From Acidobacteriota bacterium (GTDB lineage Bacteria > Acidobacteriota > Terriglobia > Acidiferrales > UBA7541): a DNA stretch of 64,000 nt. Below the pieces are notes generated by a model, which saw only the letters and a list, made by a program, of their open reading frames with translations, made no database searches and was not told the DNA's origin. The translations under genes and the position numbers were made by a program. Shown here piece by piece: positions 47,307 through 58,084 of this stretch. The stretch is from positions 1 through 64,000 of the forward strand of contig QHYM01000121.1 in NCBI GenBank assembly GCA_003223295.1. The letters run 5' to 3'. Position 1 is the first letter of the stretch. Every line of letters begins with the position of its first letter.

Positions 47307-49076
47307 TTAATTAGATGTTGCAGCAGGTTTTTGGTTTCTCCCGGCTTCCCCTGAGTTACGACGCGCTTGCCCCGATCCTTGAGGGGCTTCCCCCGAGGTT
47401 CGAGAGGCTTGTTCCGACCCTTCGGGGACTTGCTGCGAACTCTCTGCGGTCTGTCCTGGGTCTTGAGAAGGCTGTGCAGCTCCTTGAGAAGACTGCCCGG
47501 CAGCTTGGGCCGCTTTCCTGGCGCCCCGGCGCGATGGTCCCTCAGCCCCCTCGGCTTCCTTCTCGGCCTTCTCCGTCTTTTCTGCCCTCTCTGGCCTCTC
47601 CGCCTTCTCTACCTTTTGCGCCGTGGGCGCGAAGCCGCGGGTCACGCGCGCGGCCTCATACAGCTTGGCGTATTCCTTGGCCGACCCTTTCCAGGAAAAA
47701 TCCTTCGCCATTCCGTTCAACTGAATACGCTTCCAGATCCCTTCGTCCATGTAATGATGCAACGCTTGCCGCACCGCGTACAAGAGCGCCACTCCGGAAT
47801 ACTCAGAAAACTTGAATCCCGTTCCCGTGCCGTGCTCCACGTCAAAAGGCGTGATGCTGTCGTCCAGCCCTCCTGTGGCTCTTACAATCGGCACCGTACC
47901 ATATTTCAAGCTATACATCTGATTCAAGCCCGACGGTTCGTAGCGTGAGGGCATCAGGAACATGTCGGCTCCCGCTTCCACTTTGTGCGCCAACGTATTG
48001 TCGTAGGCGATTTTCAATCCCACGCGCCCCGGGTACGCCGCCGCGAGCGCGGTGAACAACTTTTCGTATTTCCGGTCGCCGGTTCCCAGCACCACCAACA
48101 CCAGATCTTCCTTCATCAGCTCGTGCGCCTTCTCCGCGATCAAATCAAATCCCTTCTGGTCCGCGAAGCGCGACACGATTCCTAGTATCGGCCGCTCCAA
48201 ATGCTCATGCGGCAGCCCAAACACGTCGAGCAAATCCTGCCTGCAGGCTTGCTTGCCACTCAAATCCTTGGCCGAATAATTCGCGGCAATCAGCTCATCT
48301 TTCGCGGGATTCCACGCCGAGTAATCCACACCGTTTAGAATTCCCACCAGCCGGTCCGCGCGTTTCCTGGCCACGCCATCCAATCCGTGTCCGAATTCCC
48401 TGGTCTGAATCTCTTGCGCGTACTTCCGGCTCACCGTCGTCAGATAGTCCGAATAAACCAACCCGCCTTTCAGCAAGTTCACGCTGCCATAAAACTCGAG
48501 TCCTTCCGGATGAAACAATGTTTGCGGCAGGCCCACGCGGTCCAGCATCTCTCGGGAGAACTGACCTTGATAGCCCATGTTGTGGATAGTGAACACCACC
48601 GGGATGTTCTTCACCAGCGGGTCATTGCTGTACGAGCTTCGCAGCAACACCGGCACCAGGGCGGTCTGCCAATCGTGGCAATGGAACACGTCCGTGGGCC
48701 AAATGTGCTTTGCCACTTCGATGGACGCGCGGCAAAATTCAGTGTAACGCTCCGCGTTGTCCGGATAATCTTTTCCACCGGTCCCATACAGACCCTCGCG
48801 GTCAAAATACGGGGGATCGTCGACGAAGAAGTACCGCACTCCGCCGAGCACCGAGCCATCGGCAATTGCCGGGAAGCGGATCCGCGCGCCGCCCATGGGA
48901 ATCGTCAGGCTCGGAATCACCGTTGCGGCTGCTTCGGTTCCACGGTAACGTGGCAACACCACGGCCACCTCGTGGCCCTGCGCTACCAATGCCTTCGGCA
49001 ACGCTTCCACCACGTCTGCCAAGCCGCCGGTCTTCGAGAACGGCAGCCCTTCCGATGCTACAAACAGAATTCTCAT
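47307..49076 (-). CDS. glgA: Glycogen synthase with long low-complexity C-terminal tail
   Basis: MRILFVASEGLPFSKTGGLADVVEALPKAL; HCHDWQTALVPVLL; LMPSRYEPSGLNQMYSLKYGTVPIVRATGGL. Confidence 0.94.
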   Translation of the reverse strand: MRILFVASEGLPFSKTGGLADVVEALPKALVAQGHEVAVVLPRYRGTEAAATVIPSLTIPMGGARIRFPAIADGSVLGGVRYFFVDDPPYFDREGLYGTGGKDYPDNAERYTEFCRASIEVAKHIWPTDVFHCHDWQTALVPVLLRSSYSNDPLVKNIPVVFTIHNMGYQGQFSREMLDRVGLPQTLFHPEGLEFYGSVNLLKGGLVYSDYLTTVSRKYAQEIQTREFGHGLDGVARKRADRLVGILNGVDYSAWNPAKDELIAANYSAKDLSGKQACRQDLLDVFGLPHEHLERPILGIVSRFADQKGFDLIAEKAHELMKEDLVLVVLGTGDRKYEKLFTALAAAYPGRVGLKIAYDNTLAHKVEAGADMFLMPSRYEPSGLNQMYSLKYGTVPIVRATGGLDDSITPFDVEHGTGTGFKFSEYSGVALLYAVRQALHHYMDEGIWKRIQLNGMAKDFSWKGSAKEYAKLYEAARVTRGFAPTAQKVEKAERPERAEKTEKAEKEAEGAEGPSRRGARKAAQAAGQSSQGAAQPSQDPGQTAESSQQVPEGSEQASRTSGEAPQGSGQARRNSGEAGRNQKPAATSN

Positions 49077-49541
49077 GGAACGCCCACCACCACTATCCCA
49101 CCCATTTTACGCTACACCAACGTCCTCGGCAGTCTAATCTGTGGATGGCCGGCAAGAGCATCAGGTTATACCTTGAATGTTTAGAATGCATATCGTTGCG
49201 ATGTTCCTTGAGACTGCGAGAATGTTGCCGGCTCGACGCCGCCGTTGCGCGGCCGCCGCTGTATGTCCTTCTTACTTAATCTCAGCCGGTCGTGAAGATA
49301 TTGCTCGTTTACTTTTGGCTGTTAGGGAAATTGCTTTCCAAGAATCGTCCACAAAGTGCTGCGCCCGGAGAGACGATCGAGCCTTCGGCTAGCAAGGAAT
49401 GCCAACGACCCAGACACTAAATATTTTCACATCCGTGAGATAGCTCTGGTGTGAGGCGCGCTGACTCCAATGGCCTGCAAATTGCCTGACCTCACTTTGG
49501 AATTCTATGCCTGTCCCCCTTATCCAAACGTCTGTTGAAAG

Positions 49542-49895
49542 GTGGGTACCAGTACGAGAAAAGACCTTCACGTGCTTTGCTACCAGCATCACAAAGAGAT
49601 GCTTCTGGGTCTTGTCAGCGAACCTGCAGAGGGGGTGCTCTATGCCTGCCAGGAGCCTGGCTGCCTTATCCGGTACGATGCTGCGCGAGGATACTTCCTG
49701 GACACAGAGGACTTAAAGACCATCGAACTAGAGATTATGCCTCGCGTTAACTGCCGAAGTGATGGCCAGCCTATGTATCTGGCCCAGGTCAATCCCGAGA
49801 AAAGCAGCTTTCGCCTGTGGAAATGTCCGGCATGCGACCAGAGTCGCAATAATGAGGAGACATCAGACGGGCTTGGAAAAAAGATGGGCGCTTAA
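49542..49895 (+). CDS. Conserved hypothetical small protein with CxxC
   Basis: DLHVLCYQHHKEMLLG...CQEPGCLIRYD...FRLWKCPACDQSR. Confidence 0.55.
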   Translation: MGTSTRKDLHVLCYQHHKEMLLGLVSEPAEGVLYACQEPGCLIRYDAARGYFLDTEDLKTIELEIMPRVNCRSDGQPMYLAQVNPEKSSFRLWKCPACDQSRNNEETSDGLGKKMGA

Positions 49896-49962
49896 GGCCT
49901 GTGTATAGCGCTTTCTTGCCAGGCTTCTTGGCGCGCTAAGGACACTGGTCTCTGCGGCAAGT

Positions 49963-50298
49963 CTAGTAAGCCTTGGCCCACGGTTCCACCCTGCCGGTAA
50001 GCTCCAAGCCGACTGCATACTTTCCAGGGGATACCTTCTGGCAGTAGACAATTCGTGCCTGTAGGCGCAAGCCATCGGCTGGCGAATCAATCAGCACGAG
50101 CTGTCCCGGCTGCAGCCTCTGTTCGACCAGCACACGCGCGCCGTGCGCACTCACGTTTTCCGTCGATGTTCTTTCGCCAAGCTTTGGCTCAGGAGGCACA
50201 CTTACTTTTAGACTTACAGTTCTCGCGATCCGCTTCTCGGATCGGCCGTTCGACATATCCCTCCTGATGCCATCGAGCTTGCGGGCCCTAGGCAGCAT
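49963..50298 (-). CDS. PilZ-domain protein
   Basis: RSEKRIARTVSLKV...TENVSAHGARVLVEQRLQPGQLVLID...LQARIVYCQKVSPGKYAVGLEL. Confidence 0.7.
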   Translation of the reverse strand: MLPRARKLDGIRRDMSNGRSEKRIARTVSLKVSVPPEPKLGERTSTENVSAHGARVLVEQRLQPGQLVLIDSPADGLRLQARIVYCQKVSPGKYAVGLELTGRVEPWAKAY

Positions 50299-50685
50299 AT
50301 TCTCTCTTAGGCCCCTTTGTGCGAGTCGGCGAGGTGCTCCCCATTAGCGGCACATTCTGTAGGTACGTGGATCTCGATGCACCCTCGGATCGAAGAATGC
50401 AGCTCCGGCAACGGAGCACTCCCTCCTGTCGCATCTAATAGACTTGGATACCATTGTTCAGACGGGCGGAGAAGCCGGAGGAACATGCAATTCCTCGGCG
50501 GGTGATTTCCCCAGTGCTAAGCGCTAACTCCCTTGTTTACCGTCTCTGTGTTATACCTGCTCACCCATTACATCCTTCCTCACTTGAACGTTGGCTATGG
50601 TGCGCTTGACGGCGCGGATACTCTTGAGGAAGCGAGCGACTACCGAATGCTCGCCAATTTGGCTGGGGAACCGCCAAGTCTCGCC

Positions 50686-53346
50686 TCACTCGTAACGGAG
50701 CGCAACGACAGGGTCTACGCGAACGGCGCGGCGCGCGGGAATGTAGCTCGCTAGAAAGGCAATGCCCAACAGAAAAAGTGGGACGCCGACGAACGCAATG
50801 GGATCGTGGGCGCCCATGCCGTACAACACACTCGAGAGCACCTGTGACACGGCTGCGCAGCCTACGATGCCTGCAAGAGCCCCGATCAGCACCGGACGCA
50901 GCGCCTGCCGCAGCAAGAGACTCATCACGTCGCGACCTTCCGCCCCGAGTGTCATACGAATGCCGATTTCGCGCGTCCGTTGGCTCACTCCGTAGGAAAC
51001 AACGCCATGCACGCCGATTGAAGCCATCAGCAGCGCCAGCGCCCCGAGCACGCCGGAGAGCGCCGCCACAATCCGCGACGGCGCTCTCCACGCCTCCAGG
51101 TTATCTTCCAGCTTCGTGACGTTCACGATCAAATCCGCATCCAGCGCCCGCAGCGCTTCGCGAATCCCGTTGGCCGTCGCCGTGTCACCGCTCTTGCTGT
51201 GCACCAGCAATTGCAATCTCTCCTGCTCTTCCGGTCCGGCCGGCAGGTAAAAGAACAGCCCCTCGTTCTGCCCTAAGTGCGAAGCCTGTGAATCCCGCAC
51301 CACCCCCACGACCTGATACACTTTCTTCTCCCACCCTCGTAGAGTCTTTCCAAGCGCATCTGCCCGGGCCACAGCCGTCGCGCCGTGGACTCCGTCACTA
51401 CCAACACGAGGGCACCCGACCGCGTCTCCGCTTCCGTGAACGCTCGGCCGCGCACCATCGGCATTCCCAGCATGGTGAAAAATCCCGGTGAAACCACGTT
51501 GAACTCAAACCCTCGCTCCTGTGTCTCCCCCGCAACCGTCATTCCCGTCCCCAAAAACTGATGCCCCAGGGGGGTAACGCGTGCCTGCTCCACGGCATCC
51601 ACACCGGGCAATGCCGCCACGCGGGCGGCCAATTCGCGCTGAAACTCTTGCGCGCGCTCCTTGTTATAGCCTTGCGAAGGCAAATCAAATTGGGCCTGGG
51701 TAATTCCTTTCATCTCGAAGCCCGGATCCACCGTTTGCGCCAAATAAAGTCCTCGCATCAGCAATCCGGCTGCAATCAGCAGCACCATGCACACGGCCAC
51801 CTGCACTCCGACGAGGGTGCCGCGCAGCATTCCCCCGCTCGCGGACTTTCCCATAAGCCCGCCGCCATCGCCCTTAACCGCTGTGCTCAAATCGTGCCGC
51901 GTCGCATGGAGCGCCGGCGCAAGTCCAAACACAATCCCGGTAAAGGCCGTCAAGGCCAAAGAATATCCCCAGACGCGCAGGTCCGGATGGACATCCCACA
52001 CCAGCCTCGGCGCCCCGTGCGGCAAGTGCGCCAGCACAAACTGCGCGACGCCCTCAATCGACCAGAACGCCAGGAGTGACCCCAGCGCTCCGCCCAAAAA
52101 CGCAATCAGCAGACTCTCCGTCAACAACTGCCGGACGATGCGCCAACGGGTCCCCCCGATTGCCAGCCGGATGGCAATTTCCTTCTGTCTGGCGGAGGCC
52201 CTCGCCAGCAGGAGATTCGCCACGTTCGCGCACGCGATTAGCAGAACCAGTCCCACGGCCGCCAGCACCACTGCTCCTATCCCAAACACCACGCTCCGTT
52301 CTTCTGGCCGCCCTAAGGGATCGCGCATGGATCGCCAGCGTGGTCGTCCGCCCAGGATATTGCTGATCAATCCGCCCCGCGATTACTCCCAGGTCGGCGC
52401 GGACCTCTTCGAGCGAAATGCCCCCGCGCATCCGCCCCAACAGCGCCAGCCAGCCGGTGTTGTCTTCCTCGAGCAAATCGCGGTCCGGCTCCAGCGCCTT
52501 CTGCATCGTCACCGGCGCCCAAAATTCGCTGGGCCAGGGATCGAGTCCGCCAAATCCTGGCGCGGCCACACCTATCACAATGAATTTCGCGCGATTCAAC
52601 GAAACGCTTTTTCCCACAACCGTCGGATCGGCGCCGAACCGGCTTCTCCACAAATGGTCGCTCAGCACTACCACCGGGCTCGCTCCCGGCGCGCTACAAT
52701 CCGACTCCACGAAGACGCGCCCCAACGCCGGCCGCTCTCCCAGCACGTCGAAAAAGTTGCACGACGTTTCGGCTCCCAACAGTTGTTTGAGATTCTCTCC
52801 TCCCAACGTCGCTTCCAGAAACGGCGCATACGCCAGCAACCCGGAGAACACATGATTATTCGCCCGGTAGTTTTTGTATTCGGCGTAAGAGAATAATCCC
52901 AGCTCGCCATGAACGTTGCGCTGAAGCTTGCCGTGGAAGATCTGGTCCACGCTCACCATCTGTTCCGCCCTGGGAATAGGCAGCAGCTTCAGCGCCACTC
53001 CGTTCAGCACGGAAAAGAGTCCCGTGTTCACGCCGATTCCGAGCGCGATGGCCAGAACCGCGACTATCGTGAACCCTGCATTCTTCGCCAGCGCTCGCGC
53101 CCCGTAGCGCAGGTCTCGCCAGGTGGTCTCCAGCCCTACGAAGCTCCATGCCTCGTGGCAGGCTTCCTTGATGCGCGTGACGTTTCCGAACTGCCGCCGC
53201 GCCGCGTAGCGCGCTTCCTGTCCGTCAATCCCGCGGGTGCGGTTCTTGGCTTCGCGCATCGCCAGGTGAAACGCCAGTTCGTCCTCGAGGTCACGGTTGA
53301 GTTGCTTCCTCTTGAAGAGCGCCTGCACTCTCATCCAGTAGTTCAT
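50686..53346 (-). pseudogene. ADOP/MacB-type FtsX-fold permease split by two frameshifts (near 52311-52318 and 51359-51363)
   Basis: Three overlapping minus ORFs together make one ~880 aa permease: MNYWMRVQALFKRKQLNRDLEDELAFHL...; LIACANVANLLLARASARQKEIAIRLAIGGTRWRIVRQLLTES; VSQRTREIGIRMTLGAEGRDV...PARRAVRVDPVVALRYE. Confidence 0.85.
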
Positions 53347-53435
53347 GGCTATTCTCCAAAATCTTCCAGCGTCGATCCGCCCGTTTCCGATCTACGACCG
53401 ACGCCTTACAGCTCAAAACCTATGACTCCTCTTGC

Positions 53436-53765
53436 TTACGCCATCTGCATCACTCGCGCGATCGCTGCGGACATCCGCCGCCAATACTCCGCTTCTTCCG
53501 CCAGTTTCTTGCGCCCCGCGGCCGTCAACGCGTAGTACTTGGCCCGCCGGTTGTTTTCCGACGCGCCCCACTCCGCGGAGAGTAGCCCCTTTAGCTCCAG
53601 ACGGTGCAGCGCCGGGTAAAGCGCACCCTCCTCCACGTGCAGGACGTCGTTCGAGCTTTCATGAATCCATTCCGCCACGCCATACCCGTGCTTCGCCCCA
53701 CGCGCAAGCGCCTTCAGCACCAGCATATCCAGAGTCCCCTGAACCAGATCGCCCTGCTTCTCCAT
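53436..53765 (-). CDS. PadR-family transcriptional regulator
   Basis: GTLDMLVLKALARGAKHGYGVAEWIHESSNDVLHVEEGALYPALHRLELKGLLSAEWG. Confidence 0.9.
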   Translation of the reverse strand: MEKQGDLVQGTLDMLVLKALARGAKHGYGVAEWIHESSNDVLHVEEGALYPALHRLELKGLLSAEWGASENNRRAKYYALTAAGRKKLAEEAEYWRRMSAAIARVMQMA

Positions 53766-53974
53766 TCGCGCTCCCAAACTCCCCCTTTAATGCGCTCCCA
53801 TAAACCCCCTTAGGGAAACACTTTATACCCCTAAACGGATAAGGGGTCCTTTTTGTTTCAACTTAAATCAAGATTTCTGGAAACGCTTTTCGATCTAGCG
53901 ACACTACCCATCCAGGATAACCACTCCAGAACATTTGAGGGGGTCGCAGCTGGAGCGACGGAGAATCCGGAGGA

Positions 53975-54547
53975 GTGTCTATGAGCGCCCTTGCCCCACA
54001 AATCGGTGACGCTTTACCGCCAACGGCGGGTTCCGCCGCCCACGAAGGTCCCATAAACTGGGAAACGGCGTATCCGCCCGAGGCATGGAGGCAAATCCGC
54101 GCGGAGGGAATCTACTTAGCCTGCGTGCTGTCCTTTGCCGTGGTGGTGTCCGTGATCCTGCTTAGAATCAATCTCGACCATCACGAAGCCGTTCAACGGT
54201 TTCTCGTTTGCGCTCTGGGAGGGATCGCCGGCAGTTGGATCTACTCCATGAAATGGTATGTGCGTGCGATTACCCACCGCCTCTGGCGTCATGACTTGGT
54301 TGTTTGGCGAGTTACATCTCCTTTCATGGGCATATTCCTGTCGGTCTCCGCCTATGCGGTGTTGAAGGCCGGCCTTCTTGGAATTACCCTGGAACAAAAC
54401 TCACAAGCCGATCCCAAGATGTATGCCTATGCGGTTGGGTTCCTGGTGGGATTGTGCTCCGATGTCGTTATGGGAAAACTCACCGAGGTGGCCGAGACGC
54501 TGTTTGGCCGCACCACCTCCAGACACCCGCAAAAGTCTCAAACCTAG
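53975..54547 (+). CDS. Hypothetical multi-TM protein
   Basis: 190 aa with 4 hydrophobic segments; YSMKWYVRAITHRLWRHD. Confidence 0.55.
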   Translation: MSMSALAPQIGDALPPTAGSAAHEGPINWETAYPPEAWRQIRAEGIYLACVLSFAVVVSVILLRINLDHHEAVQRFLVCALGGIAGSWIYSMKWYVRAITHRLWRHDLVVWRVTSPFMGIFLSVSAYAVLKAGLLGITLEQNSQADPKMYAYAVGFLVGLCSDVVMGKLTEVAETLFGRTTSRHPQKSQT

Positions 54548-54616
54548 TGCGGGTAATTCTTCTCTTCCACCGATCACGAGTCACCCGTCACGTCCTCTTG
54601 CTACACTGTTTCACGC

Positions 54617-55432
54617 ATGGCTCGCCAACGCCTCGGCCAGCATTTTCTCGCGGACCTCGATTGGCGCGAACAGATTGCCCGCGCCATTCGGGTCTCCCCG
54701 CATTCCACCGTTCCGCTTCCCCGCGACGACCAACATTGTTGGATCGAAATAGGCGCGGGCAATGGCGAAATGACTCGTCATTTGCTTGCTGCGGGCGGTC
54801 CGGTTACCGCCATCGAGCTGGATCCGAAGCTCGCTTCCAGGCTGGAACATCTCGCGAAAGAGTTTCCCGAGCTCACCGTCGTCACCGGCGATATCCTCAA
54901 GAGCGATCTGCCCGCGGTCGCTTCCGGCCGCCGCATCCGCCTTTGCGGCAATCTTCCGTACTACATCACCTCGCCGATCCTGCATCACCTCTTCGCTTAC
55001 GCGTGGCTCATCGACGAAATGCACTTCGTCATCCAGACTGAAGTCGCCCAACGCCTCGCCGCCGAGCCCGGCACGCGGGACTACGGCTACCTTTCCGTGG
55101 TCACGCAGTTTTACACGCGCCCGGAGCTGGTCTTCGAAATCCCCCGCGAGGCGTTCACTCCCCCGCCCGAAGTGACTTCAGCGCTCGTCACGCTGCGCCT
55201 CCCCGGTGAACGCGCCAAACTTGGGCTAAAGGATGAACCACGTTTCCTGAATTTCGTGAAATTGTGTTTCTCGCAGAAACGCAAAACGCTGGTGAACAAC
55301 CTGAAGTCTTTGGCCAAGCCTGAAAAATCTCGCGCCGCGCTTGCCTCTCTAAGCCTTCGTCCCGACGCGCGCGCCGAGCAGCTTACTGTCGCGCAACTTG
55401 CCGCTCTTCATGCTCTGGTGGAAGGTTCGTAA
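54617..55432 (+). CDS. rsmA: 16S rRNA (adenine(1518)-N6/(1519)-N6)-dimethyltransferase
   Basis: ARQRLGQHFLAD; IEIGAGNGEMTRHLL; LCGNLPYYITSPILHHL; FTPPPEVTSALVTL. Confidence 0.94.
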   Translation: MARQRLGQHFLADLDWREQIARAIRVSPHSTVPLPRDDQHCWIEIGAGNGEMTRHLLAAGGPVTAIELDPKLASRLEHLAKEFPELTVVTGDILKSDLPAVASGRRIRLCGNLPYYITSPILHHLFAYAWLIDEMHFVIQTEVAQRLAAEPGTRDYGYLSVVTQFYTRPELVFEIPREAFTPPPEVTSALVTLRLPGERAKLGLKDEPRFLNFVKLCFSQKRKTLVNNLKSLAKPEKSRAALASLSLRPDARAEQLTVAQLAALHALVEGS

Positions 55433-55435
55433 GGT

Positions 55436-56167
55436 TCACAAAACAGTTTCGGATTCTTTCTTCAGCGCGGCCACCAGGCGATCGGGATAATCGCTCATGA
55501 TTCCGTCGATGCCCGCTTCGATCAGCAGCCGCATGTGCGCGGCTTGGTTGATGGTCCAGCAGACAATCTGCAAATCTTTTTTTCGCGCCTGCTCCAGCAG
55601 CGCGGGTGTGACCAAATCTCCGCGCACCACGAGTTGCCTCGCGCCAATCTCGACGGCCTTGGCCACGGGATTTTCGATCTGCCCGTTGTACAGCAGTCCG
55701 GTCATTACCGTGGGCTCGATTCTGTGCACATTCAGCACCATCGACGCGTCAAAAGAAATGACCACCGCGCGCGGAATTTCTCCCGATTCGCGCAGCGCTG
55801 CAATCACCGCGTGCTCCCCGCCCCATGAGCCGCTGGGTTTCATCTCCAGGTAAAAAACCACGTCATTTTTTTTTGAAAACTGGAGGATTTCTTCGAGCGT
55901 GGGAATGCGTTCGCCGGCAAATTCGCTGCCGAACCACGAGCCGGCGTCGAGTTGGCGCAATTCCGCGAGCGTGAGGTATTGTACCGAGCCGCGTCCGTTG
56001 GTGGTACGGTTCACGGTCTCATCGTGGATGGCCACGAAATGGGCGTCGCGCGAAAGCTGTAAATCGGTTTCAATAAACGTGGCCCCAAACGCCACAGCTT
56101 TGCGGAACGCCGCCAGAGTGTTCTCCGGTGCGTGCCCCGAGGCTCCGCGATGTCCAATCACCAGCAT
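55436..56167 (-). CDS. Glycerophosphodiester phosphodiesterase
   Basis: MLVIGHRGASGHAPENTLAAFRKAVAFGATFIETDLQLSRDAHFVAIHDETVNRTTNG; YLEMKPSG. Confidence 0.92.
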   Translation of the reverse strand: MLVIGHRGASGHAPENTLAAFRKAVAFGATFIETDLQLSRDAHFVAIHDETVNRTTNGRGSVQYLTLAELRQLDAGSWFGSEFAGERIPTLEEILQFSKKNDVVFYLEMKPSGSWGGEHAVIAALRESGEIPRAVVISFDASMVLNVHRIEPTVMTGLLYNGQIENPVAKAVEIGARQLVVRGDLVTPALLEQARKKDLQIVCWTINQAAHMRLLIEAGIDGIMSDYPDRLVAALKKESETVL

Positions 56168-56324
56168 GCCGATTTGCTCTTGGGTCCTTCTGTCTCGTGT
56201 TTTCTGCCTTCCAGTTTCCCTTACGATGGTAACATTCGTGCACTGGATTCTTCTGTGCGGCCCACTGCCCTGCACCTTGAATCTAACTATCGCGAACCCA
56301 GAAGACTTGATAAGGAGGGTAACC

Positions 56325-56900
56325 ATGAGAAAGGAGCTCAGGGTCCTGTTCGTATCCTTTTTGCTTGTGGCAGATATCGCCGCGGCCAGTGGCAGCCCGA
56401 CCGCTTCCTCTCCACAAAACAAAAACCAACGAAGTGAAGAGAAATACCGGGAGAAACTAGTCAAAGAAGTGCGTCACCAATTGGTGATGCTCCCGTGGTA
56501 TTCGGTGTTCGACAATCTGGCGTTTCAAGTGGAGGGTGACAAGGTGATCTTGTCGGGCCAAGTGACGCGCCCGACACTCAAATCCGACGCTGAGGCCGCC
56601 GTGAAAAGCATTGAGGGCGTGGCCTCGGTAGTGAACAACATCGAAGTTCTTCCCGTGTCGCCGATGGATGACCAACTGCGGCGCGCGCTTTTTCGCGCGA
56701 TCTATAGTGATCCCGGGTTGCAGCGATATGCGATTCAGGCGATACCATCGATCCATATCATCGTGAAAAACGGCAACGTCACGTTGGAAGGCGTCGGCGA
56801 CAGCGAGACGGACAAGAATCTTGCGGGGTTGCGCGCGAACGAAGTTCCTAACGTTTTCTCGGTGAAAAACAATCTGGTTGTTGCCGGCAATTCGAAATAA
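56325..56900 (+). CDS. Secreted BON-domain protein
   Basis: Strong SD AAGGAGGG; signal peptide; VILSGQVTRPTLKSDAEAAVKSIEGVASVVNNIEVLP; VTLEGVGDSETDKNLA. Confidence 0.82.
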   Translation: MRKELRVLFVSFLLVADIAAASGSPTASSPQNKNQRSEEKYREKLVKEVRHQLVMLPWYSVFDNLAFQVEGDKVILSGQVTRPTLKSDAEAAVKSIEGVASVVNNIEVLPVSPMDDQLRRALFRAIYSDPGLQRYAIQAIPSIHIIVKNGNVTLEGVGDSETDKNLAGLRANEVPNVFSVKNNLVVAGNSK

Positions 56901-56935
56901 TTGTTCTTGCGGGATGATTCGAACGGCGTGGAGAG

Positions 56936-57739
56936 TCAGGTTGCCCCGGCAGCTCCGCTTCTTTGCATTTGGCGTGAAATGCGCCGCGCAGTTTCCTTCA
57001 GGGCTTCAGTGAGCCGCGGCATGCTGGCTTCGTCGACCTGTGTCAAGGTGCCGCTGGCGCCGAGCGCCGCCACCACATTTCCCGTTGCGTCGAAAACCGG
57101 TGCGCCCAGACATCGCGCGCCTAGACTGTTCTCTTCGTCATCCACTGCGTAGCCTTCATTCTTGGTGTGCTCTAAATCCGCGAACAGCCTGGTCATGGTA
57201 GTAATCGTTTTCGGCGTTCGTTTCTTCAGGCCCTGCTGTTTCACGAGCGCCTCCACTTCTTGCTTTGGCAACCACGCGAGGAGGCATTTGCCGACGCTGG
57301 TGGAATGCAAGAACATGCGGCGTCCCACCCAGGTGTTCACTTTGAAAAATCCCGGCGCTTCCACTTTTTCGATGTACACGGCTTCGCCCTGATCCAGCAC
57401 GGCCAGGTGCACGGTCATGTGGATTTTTTCCACGAGCGCGCGCATGGACGGGAGGGCCACGTCAGCGATATCGAGGTTTGCCTGGGCGTCGCCGCCAAGA
57501 CTGAGAATTTTCAGGCCGAGACGGTAGCGCCCGGTTTCCGCTTCGCGGCGCAAGTAACCGCGGCGCTCGAGCGTTCGAAGGATGTAGCTCGCGGAACTTT
57601 TGGGAATGCCCAGTTTGCGGCTGATTTCCGAGTTGGTGAGGCCGTCGCGGCGATGCGCGGCGGCTTCGAGAATGTTGAGGGCGCGCTCGACGGCAGTGGC
57701 GGGACTGGAATCCGAGACGGGCATGGAAACTCCTGACAA
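56936..57739 (-). CDS. IclR-family transcriptional regulator
   Basis: AVERALNILEAAAHRRDGLTNSEISRKLGIPKSSASYILRTLERRGYLRREAETGRYRLGLKIL; VGKCLLAWLP. Confidence 0.92.
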   Translation of the reverse strand: MSGVSMPVSDSSPATAVERALNILEAAAHRRDGLTNSEISRKLGIPKSSASYILRTLERRGYLRREAETGRYRLGLKILSLGGDAQANLDIADVALPSMRALVEKIHMTVHLAVLDQGEAVYIEKVEAPGFFKVNTWVGRRMFLHSTSVGKCLLAWLPKQEVEALVKQQGLKKRTPKTITTMTRLFADLEHTKNEGYAVDDEENSLGARCLGAPVFDATGNVVAALGASGTLTQVDEASMPRLTEALKETARRISRQMQRSGAAGAT

Positions 57740-57768
57740 AGAATGCGGTAGTTCACAGTATAGAATAT

Positions 57769-57861
57769 TTGTTCAGGATATTGAACAACATCTTGCACCC
57801 GGGCGTGTTCACCGAGTAGAAGCGGAGGAGGAGGTTGAACAGATGTTCAGCCTATTGAACA
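57769..57861. promoter_or_regulatory. Two TGTTCA-N6-TGAACA inverted repeats in the iclR-aceB divergent region
   Basis: TTGTTCA-ggatat-TGAACAA (57769-57788) and TGTTCA-gcctat-TGAACA (57844-57861); centres 74 bp apart; extra half-sites at 57806-57811 and 57836-57841. Confidence 0.7.
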
Positions 57862-58084
57862 CGGAGAGCGACAGAGGAAACAATCCGGCGAGGATGTGCA
57901 AAATTCTCAACTCTTTGTCCCCATTTTTGCACGAGGTTTTGCGGCAGTTCTCGCGGCCGTTCTATCTCATTGAAGGCGAAAGGCTTAAAAGCGGGCGTTT
58001 CGCCGGCGTTGGGCATGGAATTGCCCTGTTAGTGCGCCAACCGGTCCTGCTTCGAATTCGCAGTGGAAAGGACTGACGAGCATC

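Noticed and set aside
49080-49540. Possible tRNA or small RNA gene in the gap after glgA
   Set aside because: No cloverleaf, anticodon stem or strong hairpin recognised by eye
57600-58076. 158-aa plus-strand ORF before aceB
   Set aside because: Mostly antisense to iclR and crosses the operator region; no recognisable domain
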